Part shown: positions 46,385 through 57,322 of the stretch, piece after piece
Numbering within the stretch: position 1 is the stretch's first letter
Layout: each line of letters starts with the position of its first letter
Origin: Psococerastis gibbosa
Taxonomy: Eukaryota > Arthropoda > Insecta > Psocodea > Psocidae
Direction: 5' to 3'
DNA length: 64,000 bases
Assembly (NCBI GenBank): GCA_963971405.1
Contig: OZ020486.1
Span: 16,763,419-16,827,418, forward strand
Translations under genes and position numbers: made by a program
The notes under the pieces: generated by a model
The model's input: only the letters and a program-made list of their open reading frames with translations
Told to the model about the DNA's origin: nothing
Databases searched by the model: none

Positions 46385-46500
46385 GTGTTAAAAATGTAAT
46401 CAAAACAATTTTGAATAGACCTTTCCATTCTAAAATTATCTTGCTGACATTTGTAATCCTAGGTTAAGTAATTACTAAACGGCATAGTAGGCCAGCAGCA
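46385..46500 (+). repeat. R3 repeat
   Basis: AATCAAAACAATTTTGAATA and TAATCCTAGGTTAAG match 16440-16600. Confidence 0.6.
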
Positions 46501-46737
46501 GCAGGTTTTTTTTAACACGTTAATGACTCGAAATTCCCTCAAATTTATATTCAAAGTACTTAAATAGTTAAATAATTAATAACTATACGTTGTATTCGTA
46601 GTTTTTTTTTGCTGAATTTTTGGGTTGTTGTCAGCCAATCATAGTTTTAACCCTGCCTCTACAAAAAAAGCCGACCAAGTATATCAGATAGACCGAGATA
46701 GAATGAGCCGACAGCCTATCCACACTTTAATTGTGAT

Positions 46738-46934
46738 CAAGGCCGTGCCCAGGTTTTGATTTGGCTGGGGGGGGGGTCCAATTTTTTTATCGTCATTTAT
46801 TAATGAATGTCCATTATATCCAGTGTTCAAACTCAAATAAATGTATTCCGATGTAACATAAATATTCCAAGTTTACATAAAAACAATTATTTTGGGAAGG
46901 GGGGGGGGGTCCGGACCCCTTGGACACGGCCATG
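46738..46934. mobile_element. hAT-like MITE with G runs
   Basis: Tips CAAGGCCGTGCCCAGG and CATGGCCGTGTCC, perfect 8-bp duplications ATTGTGAT. Same family as 4147-4333. Confidence 0.9.
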
Positions 46935-47050
46935 ATTGTGATTAAACGTGATTTAAAAAGCTTTACACAATAGGGAAAACATAGTGTTCGACCTATTAAT
47001 CACACATTCTCATAGATAGGTACTCGTATATAGCCAGCAAGTTGTAATAA

Positions 47051-47190
47051 GGCGGCAATTCCACCGACCTCGTTTTGCAGCGTGAGCGTGACATTGACGT
47101 GGTAGCAGACATTAAAGACTGTCTAAAAATGTCTGCTACCACGTCAATGTCACGCTCACGCTGCAAAACGAGGTCGGTGGAATTGCCGCC
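47051..47190. mobile_element. Palindromic element E, perfect 63-bp arms
   Basis: Arms of 63 bp are exact reverse complements around a 14-nt centre (AAAGACTGTCTAAA). Tips GGCGGCAATTCCACCGACC; TAA on both sides (47048-47050, 47191-47193). The arm ends in the family motif GACGTGGTAGCAGACATT. Confidence 0.93.
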
Positions 47191-47193
47191 TAA

Positions 47194-47470
47194 GTAACCA
47201 ACCCCGCCCCCGATCCTCCCAATAGCAGTTCCCGGTTCTATATAAACTAAGGTTTCCTCTGCCTAGTCACATTTGCATCTTCTCTTTGAGTAAGTCTCAA
47301 TTCGTTGATAAGGTGTAACTGTGCTGTTGGATTTCCCTCTGTTCTTGCCGAAAGCGCTCAGAGTTGCGCATACGAAAACTGGGTTTCTTTGACAACATTA
47401 ATTTCTTAACGATTATTTCGGTTTTACTAACTCTAATTCTTATAACATACCGTATATTATTAAAACAAGT
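47194..47470 (+). repeat. Solo Penelope-type terminal repeat
   Basis: Similar over about 270 bp to the complement of 61105-61385: shared blocks include ATATAAACTAAGGTTTCCTC, TAGTCACATTTGCATCTTCT, AAGGTGTAACTGTGCT, TTCTTGCCGAAAGCGCTCAG and AATTTCTTAACGATTATTT. No ORF follows. It starts immediately after palindromic element E. Confidence 0.85.
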
Positions 47471-47549
47471 TATTTTCTTTTGTTCAACCTATCCAAACCA
47501 TTATTAGTGGAGACTGGAGACATCCTCGTAAAGAATATATTCTTGGGCT

Positions 47550-47670
47550 TAAACATGTAAACAAAACAATTTTAAATAGGATTTTCCATTATAAAATTAG
47601 TATCTTGTTTACATTGTTAATCCCAGGTTAGAATTAAAAATAATCGCCATAGTAGGCCGGCTGGATACCT
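47550..47670 (+). repeat. R3 repeat
   Basis: GTAAACAAAACAATTTTAAA and TTAATCCCAGGTTAGAAT match 16440-16600. Confidence 0.6.
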
Positions 47671-48182
47671 TAAAAATGACCGGATGCTCCTCTTAAGTAG
47701 GTACCCACATACAATATAAGAATGAGGTCATCTCGTCGCCAGTAGTCTATATTCTCTCTGACCTCAAAGTTCACGGTTTCCGAGGCTGTGGGAAGTGAAA
47801 TTTGACTCATCTCACCCCAGAGGTAATAATTAATTGGTTCTCAAACATACAGTAAGATATTGGCTACCTAAAGTAGCATTAATGGATTGTATCCTCTAGA
47901 TCTGTTCCTATCTGGGGATACAATATCTACTCTTATACAAGGCATGAGATAAGATTATTGAAGCCCAAGTTAGCCTTCGACTAATATTCATAGTGGCTAC
48001 CTGCTTTTCTATCTGCAACATACTATATTTTTCTAATTAATTTGGAGTTGAATTCCTTATTATCTGGATTTTATTGAAATTAAGCCTTAGGCGGGGTTTC
48101 CACATACGTCAATGGTCAATGGTAAATGTGGTATTGACGTTTTAGCAGACATTAAAGACATACTAAAAATGTCTGCTACCAC

Positions 48183-48344
48183 TATTGGATTTATACAAGA
48201 AATTAAAATAAAGAACACGCGCTGGTTTAGAATCCATCTTGTAATGCATATAAAAAGCATAGACCATCGTACAGTAAACACCACCGTGGCACTAGTCACT
48301 CTAGCGCCACTAAGTAAACAAACAAGTTCTCATTCCTTCCAATA
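48183..48344 (-). repeat. Copia 3' LTR
   Basis: 162 bp, identical to 52399-52560. In element sense it begins TATTGGAAGG and ends TAAATCCAATA. It is preceded by a purine-rich tract. Confidence 0.97.
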
Positions 48345-48404
48345 CGCCCTCTTAATGGGAACTTTCACTAACGCGCAAATTGGTTGCCAGAAAGACAAAC
48401 TGTT

Positions 48405-51400
48405 CTAACTGTCGATAAAATACTTTGCACAAGATTTGTGCTTCTGGGCGCACAATGACTTGGTTAAAACGTCAGCCGGCATACTATCAGTAGGCATATA
48501 CTCAAATTTGATAAGTCCAGTACTTACCAGCTCACGGGCCTTATGATACCGCATATCGATGTGTTTTGATCTCCGGTTCGTCACATCGTTATTCGCCACA
48601 TGCTGCGCTGACTGACTGTCATTAAATAAGATTACCGGCTTACTCACCGAGTTTGGAGCTACCTCACCCAATACACCTTCCAGGAATTGCACTTCCTTCG
48701 CTGCATCAGAGAGTCCCATGTACTCAGCCTCCATTGAAGAAAGCGCAACTGTTGGTTGTTTTCGACTCTCCCAACTGATGGGTCCTCCTGCCAACATCAT
48801 TACGAAACCGGTGTATGAGCGCCTATCGGATGTATCACCACCCCAGTCTGCGTCCACATATCCCACTAGAGGTTTCTCTGACTTCTGAAATTTTAAAGAA
48901 AAATCTTTAGTACCTTTTAAGTATCTCAGTACTCTTTTAGCAGCTGTAAAGTGCTCTGCCCCATGCCTAGCATTGAACTGGGCTAATTTGCTTACCGCAA
49001 ATGCAATGTCCGGTCTTGTACAAATAGATATATAGGTAAGACAACCTATGAGTTCTTGATACGGCAAGTCGTACCTTTCTTTGCCGACCTCAGGGATAGT
49101 AAACTGTGTCCCCACTGCCAATGGAGTGGTCGCCGGATTACAGTTTTTCATGTTAAACCTTTCCAACACAGATTCAATATAATTTGATTGATCCAATAGA
49201 ATTTGCTCCCCCTTCCGGCGGACACGCATTCCCAATAAATTAGTTACAGGACCTAGGTCTTTAATTGGAAATACCTTACCCAGACCGTCGATCAGTGTTT
49301 TTACTAAGGACTGCTGACTGGAAATTAAATACAAATCGTCAACATACAGCCCCAACAAACTAAATCCCTCCGTATTGTTACGGTAAAATATGCAGGGCTC
49401 AGCCTTACAGGCCACAAACCCAAAGCTAACCAAAACTTTGGAAAGCGTGTTGTACCAGGCTCTGGACGACTGTTTAAGACCGTAAATGGCCTTTTGTAAC
49501 TTGCAAACTTTACTTTCTTGTCCTTGAACTTTAAAACCCGGTGGCTGTCTCATATACACCGTTTCATCTAGGTTGCTATTCAGAAAAGCGGACGACACAT
49601 CGAGATGATGGAGGTCTAACTGCCACTCTGCTGACAATGCTAACAGCGTACGTAAAGACGTAAAACGGGCAACTGGGGAAAAAGTGTCAAAAAAATCAAC
49701 TCCTTGCGTTTGCGCAAAACCCATTGCAACCAAACGTGCCTTGTGCTTATCAAGTGTACCATCAGGGTTTGTCTTCAATTTATACACCCATTTACTCGAC
49801 ACAACACGTTGATCTTTGGGAGGATCGACCAGATCCCAAGCACCCAACTTCATAAGAGAACTGTATTCAGTTTGCATGGCATTTGACCAATTTGGGTCCT
49901 TCATTGCTTGAGCAGTTGAGACTGGTTCAAGAGCTTGAGCATGATACAAGAAATAATCATTCAATTTCTCTGGTAATTTCCTTTGCCTAGATAGTACAGT
50001 ACCTTCATTAGATCGCACATCATCTACCTCAGTAGTGTAAGACAAATCATCGTCATCTGGGAACGTCTGCTCTCCAACAGGGTCATCAGTGACTAAAGAA
50101 TCTTCTTCATTATTGCCAGCAACCGGAGGCTGCCTCTGACTCTGAACAGTACCTCTTCCGGGCACCGTGACAGGTATAGGCTGCACTGTAACAGGCACCT
50201 GAGTCCCAACTGGTTGAAGATTGAAAATCACGATTTCTGAGCTGTCAGTTCCCCCTTTCTCGGATGAGTTCTGAAAAATGTTTTCGAAGAAAACAACATC
50301 ACGGGCAATGACAACATTTTTATTCTGTTTCGGGTCTACCAACCGGAAACCATTTTCTGCATACCCTACGAAAATCATACGTTTGCTTTTGGGGTCCAAT
50401 TTGCGTCTCTTGGCATCAGCGACATGCGCATAGCAAACGCAGCCGAACACTCGCAAATGATTAAGAATAGGCTTGCTTCCCGACCAAATCTCTTCTGGGG
50501 TTTGTCCCCTGGGCAAGACTTTAGTGGGTGTGCGAATTTTCAAATACACTGCGGTTGAAACTGCCTCAGCCCAGTAAACTGGCGGAAGCCCTGCCTTTGC
50601 CAACATAGCCCTTGCCTTGTCCAATAAGGTCCTATTTAACCTTTCACTGACTGCATTCTGGGTACTGTTGTAAGGAACAGTTAAATAACGCGCAATACCG
50701 TGCTTAGCAAGATATTCAGAGAACACTTTACTTGTGTACTCACCACCCCCATCTGATCGCAGCTGTTTAATCTGGAGGCCTGTCTGATTTTCTACTAAAG
50801 CTTTATACTTTATAAAATTAGACAGCACTTCGGCCTTCTCCTTCATAAAGTACACTGTCGTGTGACGCGAGTGCTCGTCAGTAAATGAAACGAAATACCG
50901 CGCACCTCCCAATGACGTGACCTGTGCAGGTCCCCATACATCTGAGTGCACGACACTTAGCTTACCACCACAACGGCGACTCAAATCAGGTTTCTGGTAT
51001 GGCTTCTTAAACATTTTTCCTACAGCACATGCCTCACAAGGCTTGTATGAAGAATCCTGAAAATTAACATGATTAGTTCGTTTAAGAGTGATCAGGTCAT
51101 TGTTATTTATGTGACCAAGTCGGCTGTGCCAAAGGCTAGCATCAGCCGCTATGTTAATATTTTTACCTGTAATTCTGGAGTCGGACTCCTGCAGCGAATT
51201 ACCCAACAAGCGGTACAAACCATTTTTTAACTGTGCTGTTACATGCGGCTTACCTTCTATTTTGACGTCACGGGCTTTGTAGATAGAACACTTCTTGTCA
51301 TCAAAAACAGTAATATACCCTTTCGTGGATAGTTTGCCGACTGACAGAAGATTGCAACTTATATCAGGAACCATGGACACCTCAGTTATGTCAACAGGCC

Positions 51401-52361
51401 CCTTGCCCTTAAAATTAACAGTTATCTCACCTTGACCTGTACATTGCAAGGTATTATTGTTAGCTACTGTAATGGAAGAAGGAGTATTGGAAGTCAGACG
51501 AAACTGTGGAAGAGACTGACAAAAATGTCCCGTAGCCCCACTGTCGACAATCCACTCGTCACTCGACGTCGCATACTGCGATGCCCCAAGAGCCGCGAGG
51601 AACGTACTCTTCTTCCCTGTAGTTGACTCATCATTGACATTCGACAACTTCGTCGGACAGAATTTACGAATATGACCCTCTAGCTTGCAACGATTGCATA
51701 TCACGGGCTTCTTCTTCTTATCCTTATCGGCTTTGTTGCAATTCTTTGCAGTATGATGGCCTTTAGCAGCTAACGCACCCTCTGAAGCTACATTGCCGCG
51801 ACGCAAGGCTTCACTTAACAGTCTTTCTTTCACTAATGAACTAGTCAGCTTAGAAGAGAGGTTTTCGAGAGCAATAACTAGTGGGTCAAAAGTTTCACTT
51901 AGTCCACTTAACATCAGTACCGCCAAAAGTTCATCATCCACACTAGCGGAAATATCTGCCAACTCTTGATTAATTTCAAAAAAAGTACTCACATATGTGT
52001 CCAATGAATTATTACAGGAGGCTAAATTAGTATTAACTAATTTTCGAAGCAACATTATCCTCCTTTGCAAACTAGAACCGGCATACGAGGCTTTCAGGGC
52101 GTCCCAAGCATCCTTCGCGTTTGTGCAGGCCTTAATCAAAGGTACACAGGAATGCTCAACGGATAATGCTATTTTTGCCAAAGCCTTCTGATCCTTAGCA
52201 TGCTCTGCTTCGGATACCTTTTTGGTAGTAGGGTCAGGTTTGTAGCCTTCAATACTTCCAGCCAAATCCTCGTGGATCAGGAGCATTCTCATAGAAAACG
52301 CCCAGGAGCCATAATTGGTGCCATTCAGGCGTTCAATTCCAAATGCCTGCATCTTGCACAA
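48405..52361 (-). CDS. Copia gag-pol polyprotein, 1,318 aa
   Basis: Domain order is Gag, protease, integrase, reverse transcriptase, RNase H, the Ty1/copia order. An N-terminal Gag domain (LNGTNYGSWAF near residue 15) is followed by a CCHC knuckle (CNRCKLEGHIRKFC, about 219-232) and the aspartic protease site VDSGATGHFC (about 272). The integrase zinc motif and D,D,E core come next (VHSDVWGP about 472, SDGGGEY about 535, SERLNRT about 572). Then come the reverse transcriptase (LDVSSAFLN and YVDDLY about 1007) and RNase H (DADWGGD about 1170, then SSMEAEY). No stop or frameshift is seen, so the element is probably autonomous. The ATG at 52361 is followed by a second in-frame ATG three codons later; either could initiate. 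Confidence 0.97.
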   Translation of the reverse strand: MCKMQAFGIERLNGTNYGSWAFSMRMLLIHEDLAGSIEGYKPDPTTKKVSEAEHAKDQKALAKIALSVEHSCVPLIKACTNAKDAWDALKASYAGSSLQRRIMLLRKLVNTNLASCNNSLDTYVSTFFEINQELADISASVDDELLAVLMLSGLSETFDPLVIALENLSSKLTSSLVKERLLSEALRRGNVASEGALAAKGHHTAKNCNKADKDKKKKPVICNRCKLEGHIRKFCPTKLSNVNDESTTGKKSTFLAALGASQYATSSDEWIVDSGATGHFCQSLPQFRLTSNTPSSITVANNNTLQCTGQGEITVNFKGKGPVDITEVSMVPDISCNLLSVGKLSTKGYITVFDDKKCSIYKARDVKIEGKPHVTAQLKNGLYRLLGNSLQESDSRITGKNINIAADASLWHSRLGHINNNDLITLKRTNHVNFQDSSYKPCEACAVGKMFKKPYQKPDLSRRCGGKLSVVHSDVWGPAQVTSLGGARYFVSFTDEHSRHTTVYFMKEKAEVLSNFIKYKALVENQTGLQIKQLRSDGGGEYTSKVFSEYLAKHGIARYLTVPYNSTQNAVSERLNRTLLDKARAMLAKAGLPPVYWAEAVSTAVYLKIRTPTKVLPRGQTPEEIWSGSKPILNHLRVFGCVCYAHVADAKRRKLDPKSKRMIFVGYAENGFRLVDPKQNKNVVIARDVVFFENIFQNSSEKGGTDSSEIVIFNLQPVGTQVPVTVQPIPVTVPGRGTVQSQRQPPVAGNNEEDSLVTDDPVGEQTFPDDDDLSYTTEVDDVRSNEGTVLSRQRKLPEKLNDYFLYHAQALEPVSTAQAMKDPNWSNAMQTEYSSLMKLGAWDLVDPPKDQRVVSSKWVYKLKTNPDGTLDKHKARLVAMGFAQTQGVDFFDTFSPVARFTSLRTLLALSAEWQLDLHHLDVSSAFLNSNLDETVYMRQPPGFKVQGQESKVCKLQKAIYGLKQSSRAWYNTLSKVLVSFGFVACKAEPCIFYRNNTEGFSLLGLYVDDLYLISSQQSLVKTLIDGLGKVFPIKDLGPVTNLLGMRVRRKGEQILLDQSNYIESVLERFNMKNCNPATTPLAVGTQFTIPEVGKERYDLPYQELIGCLTYISICTRPDIAFAVSKLAQFNARHGAEHFTAAKRVLRYLKGTKDFSLKFQKSEKPLVGYVDADWGGDTSDRRSYTGFVMMLAGGPISWESRKQPTVALSSMEAEYMGLSDAAKEVQFLEGVLGEVAPNSVSKPVILFNDSQSAQHVANNDVTNRRSKHIDMRYHKARELVSTGLIKFEYMPTDSMPADVLTKSLCAQKHKSCAKYFIDS

Positions 52362-52384
52362 CAGAAAAAAAACTTAGAAAAGCT

Positions 52385-52398
52385 CTGGGCCCATAACC
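52385..52398 (-). promoter_or_regulatory. Copia primer-binding site
   Basis: In element sense the LTR is followed directly by GGTTATGGGCCCAG. This is the copia-type primer site complementary to the anticodon-region of initiator tRNA-Met, used as a half-tRNA primer in copia elements. Confidence 0.85.
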
Positions 52399-52560
52399 TA
52401 TTGGATTTATACAAGAAATTAAAATAAAGAACACGCGCTGGTTTAGAATCCATCTTGTAATGCATATAAAAAGCATAGACCATCGTACAGTAAACACCAC
52501 CGTGGCACTAGTCACTCTAGCGCCACTAAGTAAACAAACAAGTTCTCATTCCTTCCAATA
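52399..52560 (-). repeat. Copia 5' LTR
   Basis: 162 bp, identical to the LTR at 48183-48344. A TATATAAAAAGC-type motif seen in both LTRs (complement of 52462-52475) may be the promoter TATA region. Confidence 0.97.
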
Positions 52561-52617
52561 ACCACGTCAAAACCATGGCTACCATTGACCATTGACGTAT
52601 GTGGAAACCCCGCCTTA

Positions 52618-53314
52618 TAAAATGTGCCACACAAAATTTTATGAAAAACTTCTTTCCATGGCAAATATGGAATACAGCAGGCTATCTATCCTGGTAGAAT
52701 TTATCCTGCATATTTGTATATATAGAGGTAGTATAATCTATCCTGTCTATCCTGGTAGAAATTATTAAATTATTAATTATTAATTCAATAAAAATAAATA
52801 ATTATCCAATGATGGTGTTATTCGCTTAAAATGATGGTTCAACAGACATTAGGCTACACACCCGCCCGGAGCAATAAGAAAAGAAGAAAGAGTGAGAATG
52901 TCTTTATTAAATATCCATCAAAGTTATCCAAAACTGCCCAGAACCAGGCAAAATGGAAACAGATAAATATAAAATAAATAAAATTAAAATTAAATCATTT
53001 AAAAAAATTTAGCTGCAATGGCAGACCTAGACCTTCTTACAATAAACAATAGCTGGGCAATATTTTACGAAGAAATTTGCTTTATTCTATGGGGGAGGAT
53101 TTGATCAATTTTCCAAAAACTGCTGAAATTCCTAACTGAATAATACTTGCGGTGGAAAATTGGAAAAGGTTATTTTCCCGACAAATGCAAGCTCAGCTCA
53201 CAATAAAATTACAACTCAATGACGTCCAAATACGGTTATAGAGGAAATCTGAAAACTTATTGTTCTGGGTTTGAACGGTACTTTCCATATGAGCCTTATT
53301 GCATTCCCATTTAT
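52618..53314. other. Non-coding stretch
   Basis: AT-rich, nothing recognised. The same applies to 54521-55489, 55851-56287, 56533-57263 and 57326-58617. Confidence 0.45.
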
Positions 53315-53486
53315 AAGTATAAGGAAATCATTGAGATGGTTGAAATTTTCGATTTCGGGATTTCAGTGGATTTACACGTTTTGAGGTCCCATAGGAACCC
53401 AAAAAAGTGGTTTTTACGTAATGTCTGTCTGTTCGTTGATTTGTGGACAAACTACTTATTGGGTTTCGATGAAATTTTGTAAGCTT

Positions 53487-53585
53487 GAAATAAATAAATA
53501 AATAAATAAATAAGGACTTTTTTGTTCTATTTCTAAACCAACCTAGCGGAGTTAGGGCTATAAAGCCCTCTCTTACACACTTATG
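53487..53585 (-). repeat. SINE family B 3' fragment inside an R1 copy
   Basis: Complement carries the tail (TTTATTTATTTATTT) and AGCCCTAACTCCGCTAGGTT. Confidence 0.7.
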
Positions 53586-54022
53586 TAGGGTTACAAAAAT
53601 TAAATCTCGGGACAATGTTTTTATTTTCGGCTAACTCAATTTTGGGGTGTTCACCTTCCAAACACTAATGGTTCGAAAAATTATTTCTCAAAAACAGAAC
53701 TTACAATTTCTTTTAAAATCACACATATTGTAGTCGTTATTAATACAAACAAAATCCAATAGGTTGCTTGCTCCTGGGTAGTTTGGTCCTGGGGACGAAG
53801 AAGTAAAAAAGACTCATTATTCATGAAAAATGACGAAAAAAATAATATTTCCGCGAAACCTTTCTATCGATGCTTTCTAACTTCAGGTATAACTTAGGGG
53901 TTAAATAGAGTAACAGATTCAAACAAGTCACTTTCCCAAAGTAAAGTTATTGTTTAGAAAATTTTTTTTTTTTGAAGAAATGTATTGGAATTTATTGAAT
54001 AGCCCATATGACATACATTGCC

Positions 54023-54291
54023 TCGGCCATTCCACCGGCGAATTTACTTGAAAAATTGACTTTGTCATTGACGTTTGTTTTGTTTTAAGGAGACTATTAT
54101 GTAGATACTTAACTTATCTATTATAAATTAAGTTATGATATAGTAGCAGACATCATTAATAAGTCTCTACCATATTATAACTTAATTTATAATAGATAAG
54201 TTAATTATCTACATTGTAGTCTCCTTAAAACAAAACAAACGTCAATGACAAAGTCAATTTTTCAAGTAAATTCGCCGGTGGAATGGCCGCC
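54023..54291. mobile_element. Palindromic element G, inserted in an R1 repeat
   Basis: Long arms (about 120 bp) with tips GGCCATTCCACCGGCG and complement, centre TAGTAGCAGACATCATTAAT. The right flank is TAA; the left edge is mutated. R1 sequence resumes on the far side, so it inserted into that repeat. Confidence 0.85.
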
Positions 54292-55489
54292 TAACCCTAC
54301 CATTATTACTGTGTTGTATTATATTGGTCTGCTCATTTTTGACTCTGCAATCGGCCCATCAATCTATTCAGTGCTTTGGAATAAGGAAATTCGATGCATC
54401 CGAGTTTGATCCCCAGGATAAATATTAACCAAGGAACTATTACAGTACCTATTCTAACTGATAAATAGGAAAGCATGAACGGGTTTACTCATACCGGTTC
54501 TTTGAATTGGAATCGACTCTTTGATGGTGAACAAGACAGTTTTAGTCTAACCACAGTATTTGCACCGTTCCTGCTATCAGTGGTAATTGATGGTATCGTA
54601 ACTTTAATGTCAGGGTTAGTGTAATGCTGAATAAAACTTTAAGTGTGTCAGCACAAAATTAAAACTGTTTCATGGCACGCTTTGGTTTTATTGAGGTTTT
54701 ACTGTTACTGCAGCTACAAAGTTGACATTTAATAAGGCTCGACATTGGCTGCAGGTCAGGATTTTAATAAAGTTCAAATTTGCTTTCAATGGTCATTGGG
54801 AAATGTAAATTTTGTAAATGAGTTTTGAATTTGTATTGTAATTATTCACGTAGAAACTCCAATTTCGGTACAGGGCACTAAATATTATTGCATTGCGTAT
54901 ACAAAGCCGTGGAAGCATTAAGTGGAGTTCAGATGACTAATGCTTTCCCAACCGCTGGTTTGTTTGTATACCTCACCTCACCTGTGATTATAACCAATGC
55001 TTTATAAACAGATTTTCTTCCTAATAAGAGAAAATCGGACACCCCAGAAGACGCTCTTAACACAAAGTATAAAGTAAGAATTTTTCATAAACTATCGGTC
55101 GTAAATGGTGTGCCAGAAATGAGTAGAAATGTGTTCTTCTACATATTGATACATTGTATGCAGTCAGCACTATTACTATTTGGCCACAGTTACGGAAAGC
55201 GTAGACAATGATTTTACGGTGTTAATGCTACATATTAATAAATGTATCAAAAACGTAGCTAGGAGCATTTCTTCTACTTTATTTCATGTCATTTGCCCTT
55301 GTGGGGCAGAAGAGACGCTTCAAGATCTGGTTCTTTAATGCACGCTTCCGGGTTGAGACGTGGTATGGTGCTCACATGGGCCGGTCTATCTGATACTCGG
55401 TGGGTTCCTATAGGATGCAGGGATAGAACTGTGATAACGGCTAGACTCTGGCACTGGCTGTCATTAAAAGCCATTCTTCATTCATTCAT

Positions 55490-55850
55490 TCCACATTCCC
55501 CGAACCCGAAGACATAGCACCGACAATTTCATTCTAATAAAGGGAAGGTTGCTGTTCAACCAGTTACCGGACCACATTAAGAGATTGCGTTCGGAGGTTA
55601 GGGAGTTCAGGCGAATATTACACACTTACCTGGTGGAGGGTGTGTTTTATTAGCTTGATGAGTTTCTGGGGAATGCGTAAATTAATTTGGCCAATTGTTC
55701 TTACAATGGGCCAATTTTATTTCGTTTTGTAAATTTTAATTTTTATATTGTTGATGTTAGTTATCTAAGTTACATGTTACATGTTAAGTGTTTCTAGTTT
55801 AGTTATAATTGCATTGTATTACTGTATCCAATATAATTCATTCATTCAAA
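55490..55850 (+). pseudogene. LINE ORF2 C-terminus and 3' UTR
   Basis: Plus-strand frame: FILIKGRLLFNQLPDHIKRL, REFRRILHTYLVEGVFY-stop at about 55650, followed by an AT-rich 3' UTR ending near 55850. 5' truncated. Confidence 0.75.
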
Positions 55851-56290
55851 AAATTTCATTTATGGCTCAGTCAATCTACCTTTCTTGTCTTTGTACAAAA
55901 ACGGGCAATGGAGGTTTCCGTTTTTTCGCCTGACAACACTAGCCTCTGATTAGTGGATAGACAATAATACACTTTGAGTCTTCTCCGGATCGCGGGTCCT
56001 AGGTTTTCATAGGAGTTTATTTCTAACCAGAGGGTAACTTGTGCCAAAATGGTTAGATACTGGAACATTTTTTAATTAATGAACCTTCGAAACTGATCAG
56101 AATGCTTTTCCAATTTCCATTGAACTTTGACCTTACGCGATAACATGGAAGCTGATCCTCTTTCAAACTAACATACCATATCTTCTTCATTGTGGGTAGG
56201 TACGAAGTGATGCAATATGCACAGTGTGCCCCAGTTGATTGTGAAATTAGCCTATAGCGCTTATACCAGCAGGGACGTATGGTAGGCTAA

Positions 56291-56532
56291 GGCGGGTATT
56301 CCACTGGTCAATTTTACTTTAAATTTTTAAGGTGACTATTATGTAGATACTTAACTTATCTATTATAAATTAAGTTATAATATGGTAGCAGGCATCATTA
56401 ATAAGTCTCTACCATATTATTACTTAATTTATAATAGATAAGTTAAGTATCTACATAATAGTCTCCTTAAAACAAAACAAACGTCAATGACAAAATCAAA
56501 TTTGAAGTAAAATGGACGGTGGAATACCTGCC
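56291..56532. mobile_element. Palindromic element H
   Basis: Tips GGCGGGTATTCCACTGG and complement, flanked by TAA on both sides. The arms share the inner segment TAGATACTTAACTTATCTAT with element G, and the centre is TGGTAGCAGGCATCATTAAT. Arms are long with a few mismatches. Confidence 0.87.
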
Positions 56533-57266
56533 TAAGCACCCAGTCTACACTGTCATTTTTTGTAAGTGCCCTATAACACAAATTTATTTTATTCTCCCAA
56601 AAATCACGTCTGGACAAGGTGCAGGCCTAAAGTTCCTTACAACAGAAAGCGGGGATTAGCTCCCGCAAAAAAATATTTTTTTTTTTCCAGCTTCCTGCTG
56701 CATCCTTTCCATAACTGGTCATATAATAGGAAACGTGGCAGGTGGCACCTAAAATTAAAAATAAATATTTTTGGCGGGAAGCAATTGCCCTATCTCTCCT
56801 AATCCCTTCAATATAGAACTCTATGCTGATATATTATTCCAACATTTGGGCAAAATATCAGTTGTATCTTATTTAATATTTATTTTCATTTATAACCGTG
56901 CTGAAATATAAATTTACACAAATTAAGAAGTTTTGTATTGTGAAACTGTTGGTAAACAGCAGAAACGGGATTGCAAAATAATAATAAGATTGGTACCGTA
57001 TTCAACATTTAGAGATGTACCCTATCGTATTTGTAATTTAAATTAAGTTGCCTCAAATTGCTGTTCCATTTCAAAAGGGCTAAGATAATGGTATTCATTC
57101 AGCTTCACCGCGTGGCACAATTGAATGAAGCTTTTGATACAATACATTAATTCATAATATACGATACCATGCACAAAACATTTGTAAAGTCTACCTACTC
57201 ATGAATACTGATCAAAGGATGAAGTAATGGGCAAATTTCATATACAATTCAAATCAAAATGGCTGA

Positions 57267-57322
57267 GGCGCCTATTCCACTGACGTCAATAGTGAACTAT
57301 TGACTTCTGTGGAATAAGCGCC
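57267..57322. mobile_element. Palindromic element I, minimal 56-bp form
   Basis: GGCGCCTATTCCACTGACGT at the left returns as its complement at the right (two mismatches), flanked by TGA on both sides. It has almost no loop, and contains TGACGTCAATAG. Confidence 0.82.

Larger units (their letters stand above)
42815..46729. other. 3' flank of the protease gene between listed elements
   Basis: Apart from the tRNA-like unit, minisatellite hairpin, SINE A and R3, nothing is recognised. 45365-45590 is unusually G+C-rich for the area and could be a promoter or 5' exon of an unseen gene. Confidence 0.4.
48183..52560 (-). mobile_element. Intact Ty1/copia LTR retrotransposon, 4,378 bp
   Basis: Two 162-bp LTRs (48183-48344 and 52399-52560) are identical base for base. 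They have TATTGG...CCAATA ends and lie between 5-bp target duplications ACCAC at 48178-48182 and 52561-52565. Internal to the 5' LTR (right side, minus-strand sense) is a primer-binding site matching an internal tRNA segment. Beside the 3' LTR is a purine-rich tract (48345-48356). One uninterrupted gag-pol ORF fills the interior. Identical LTRs and an open ORF indicate a very recent insertion, into a palindromic element whose halves flank it. Confidence 0.97.
48090..52614. mobile_element. Palindromic element F, split by copia
   Basis: The halves 48090-48182 and 52566-52614 form one roughly 142-bp hairpin element once the copia insert and one ACCAC are ignored. Tips are GGCGGGGTTTCCACATACG and its complement, flanked by TTA on both sides. 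The centre carries the family loop (TTAGCAGACATTAAAGAC). Confidence 0.88.
53315..54520 (+). repeat. R1 repeat, diverged, with SINE and palindrome insertions
   Basis: TTTACACGTTTTGAGGTCCC, CGAAACCTTTCTATCGATGC and GTTTACTCATACCGGTTCTT mark the body. It is interrupted by SINE B (53487-53585) and palindromic element G (54023-54291). Confidence 0.75.

Noticed and set aside
48087-48299. Small ORF repeated at 52333-52515
   Set aside because: It is the LTR translated twice, not a gene.
49704-52427. Plus-strand open frames across the copia region
   Set aside because: They are antisense shadows of the continuous gag-pol ORF.
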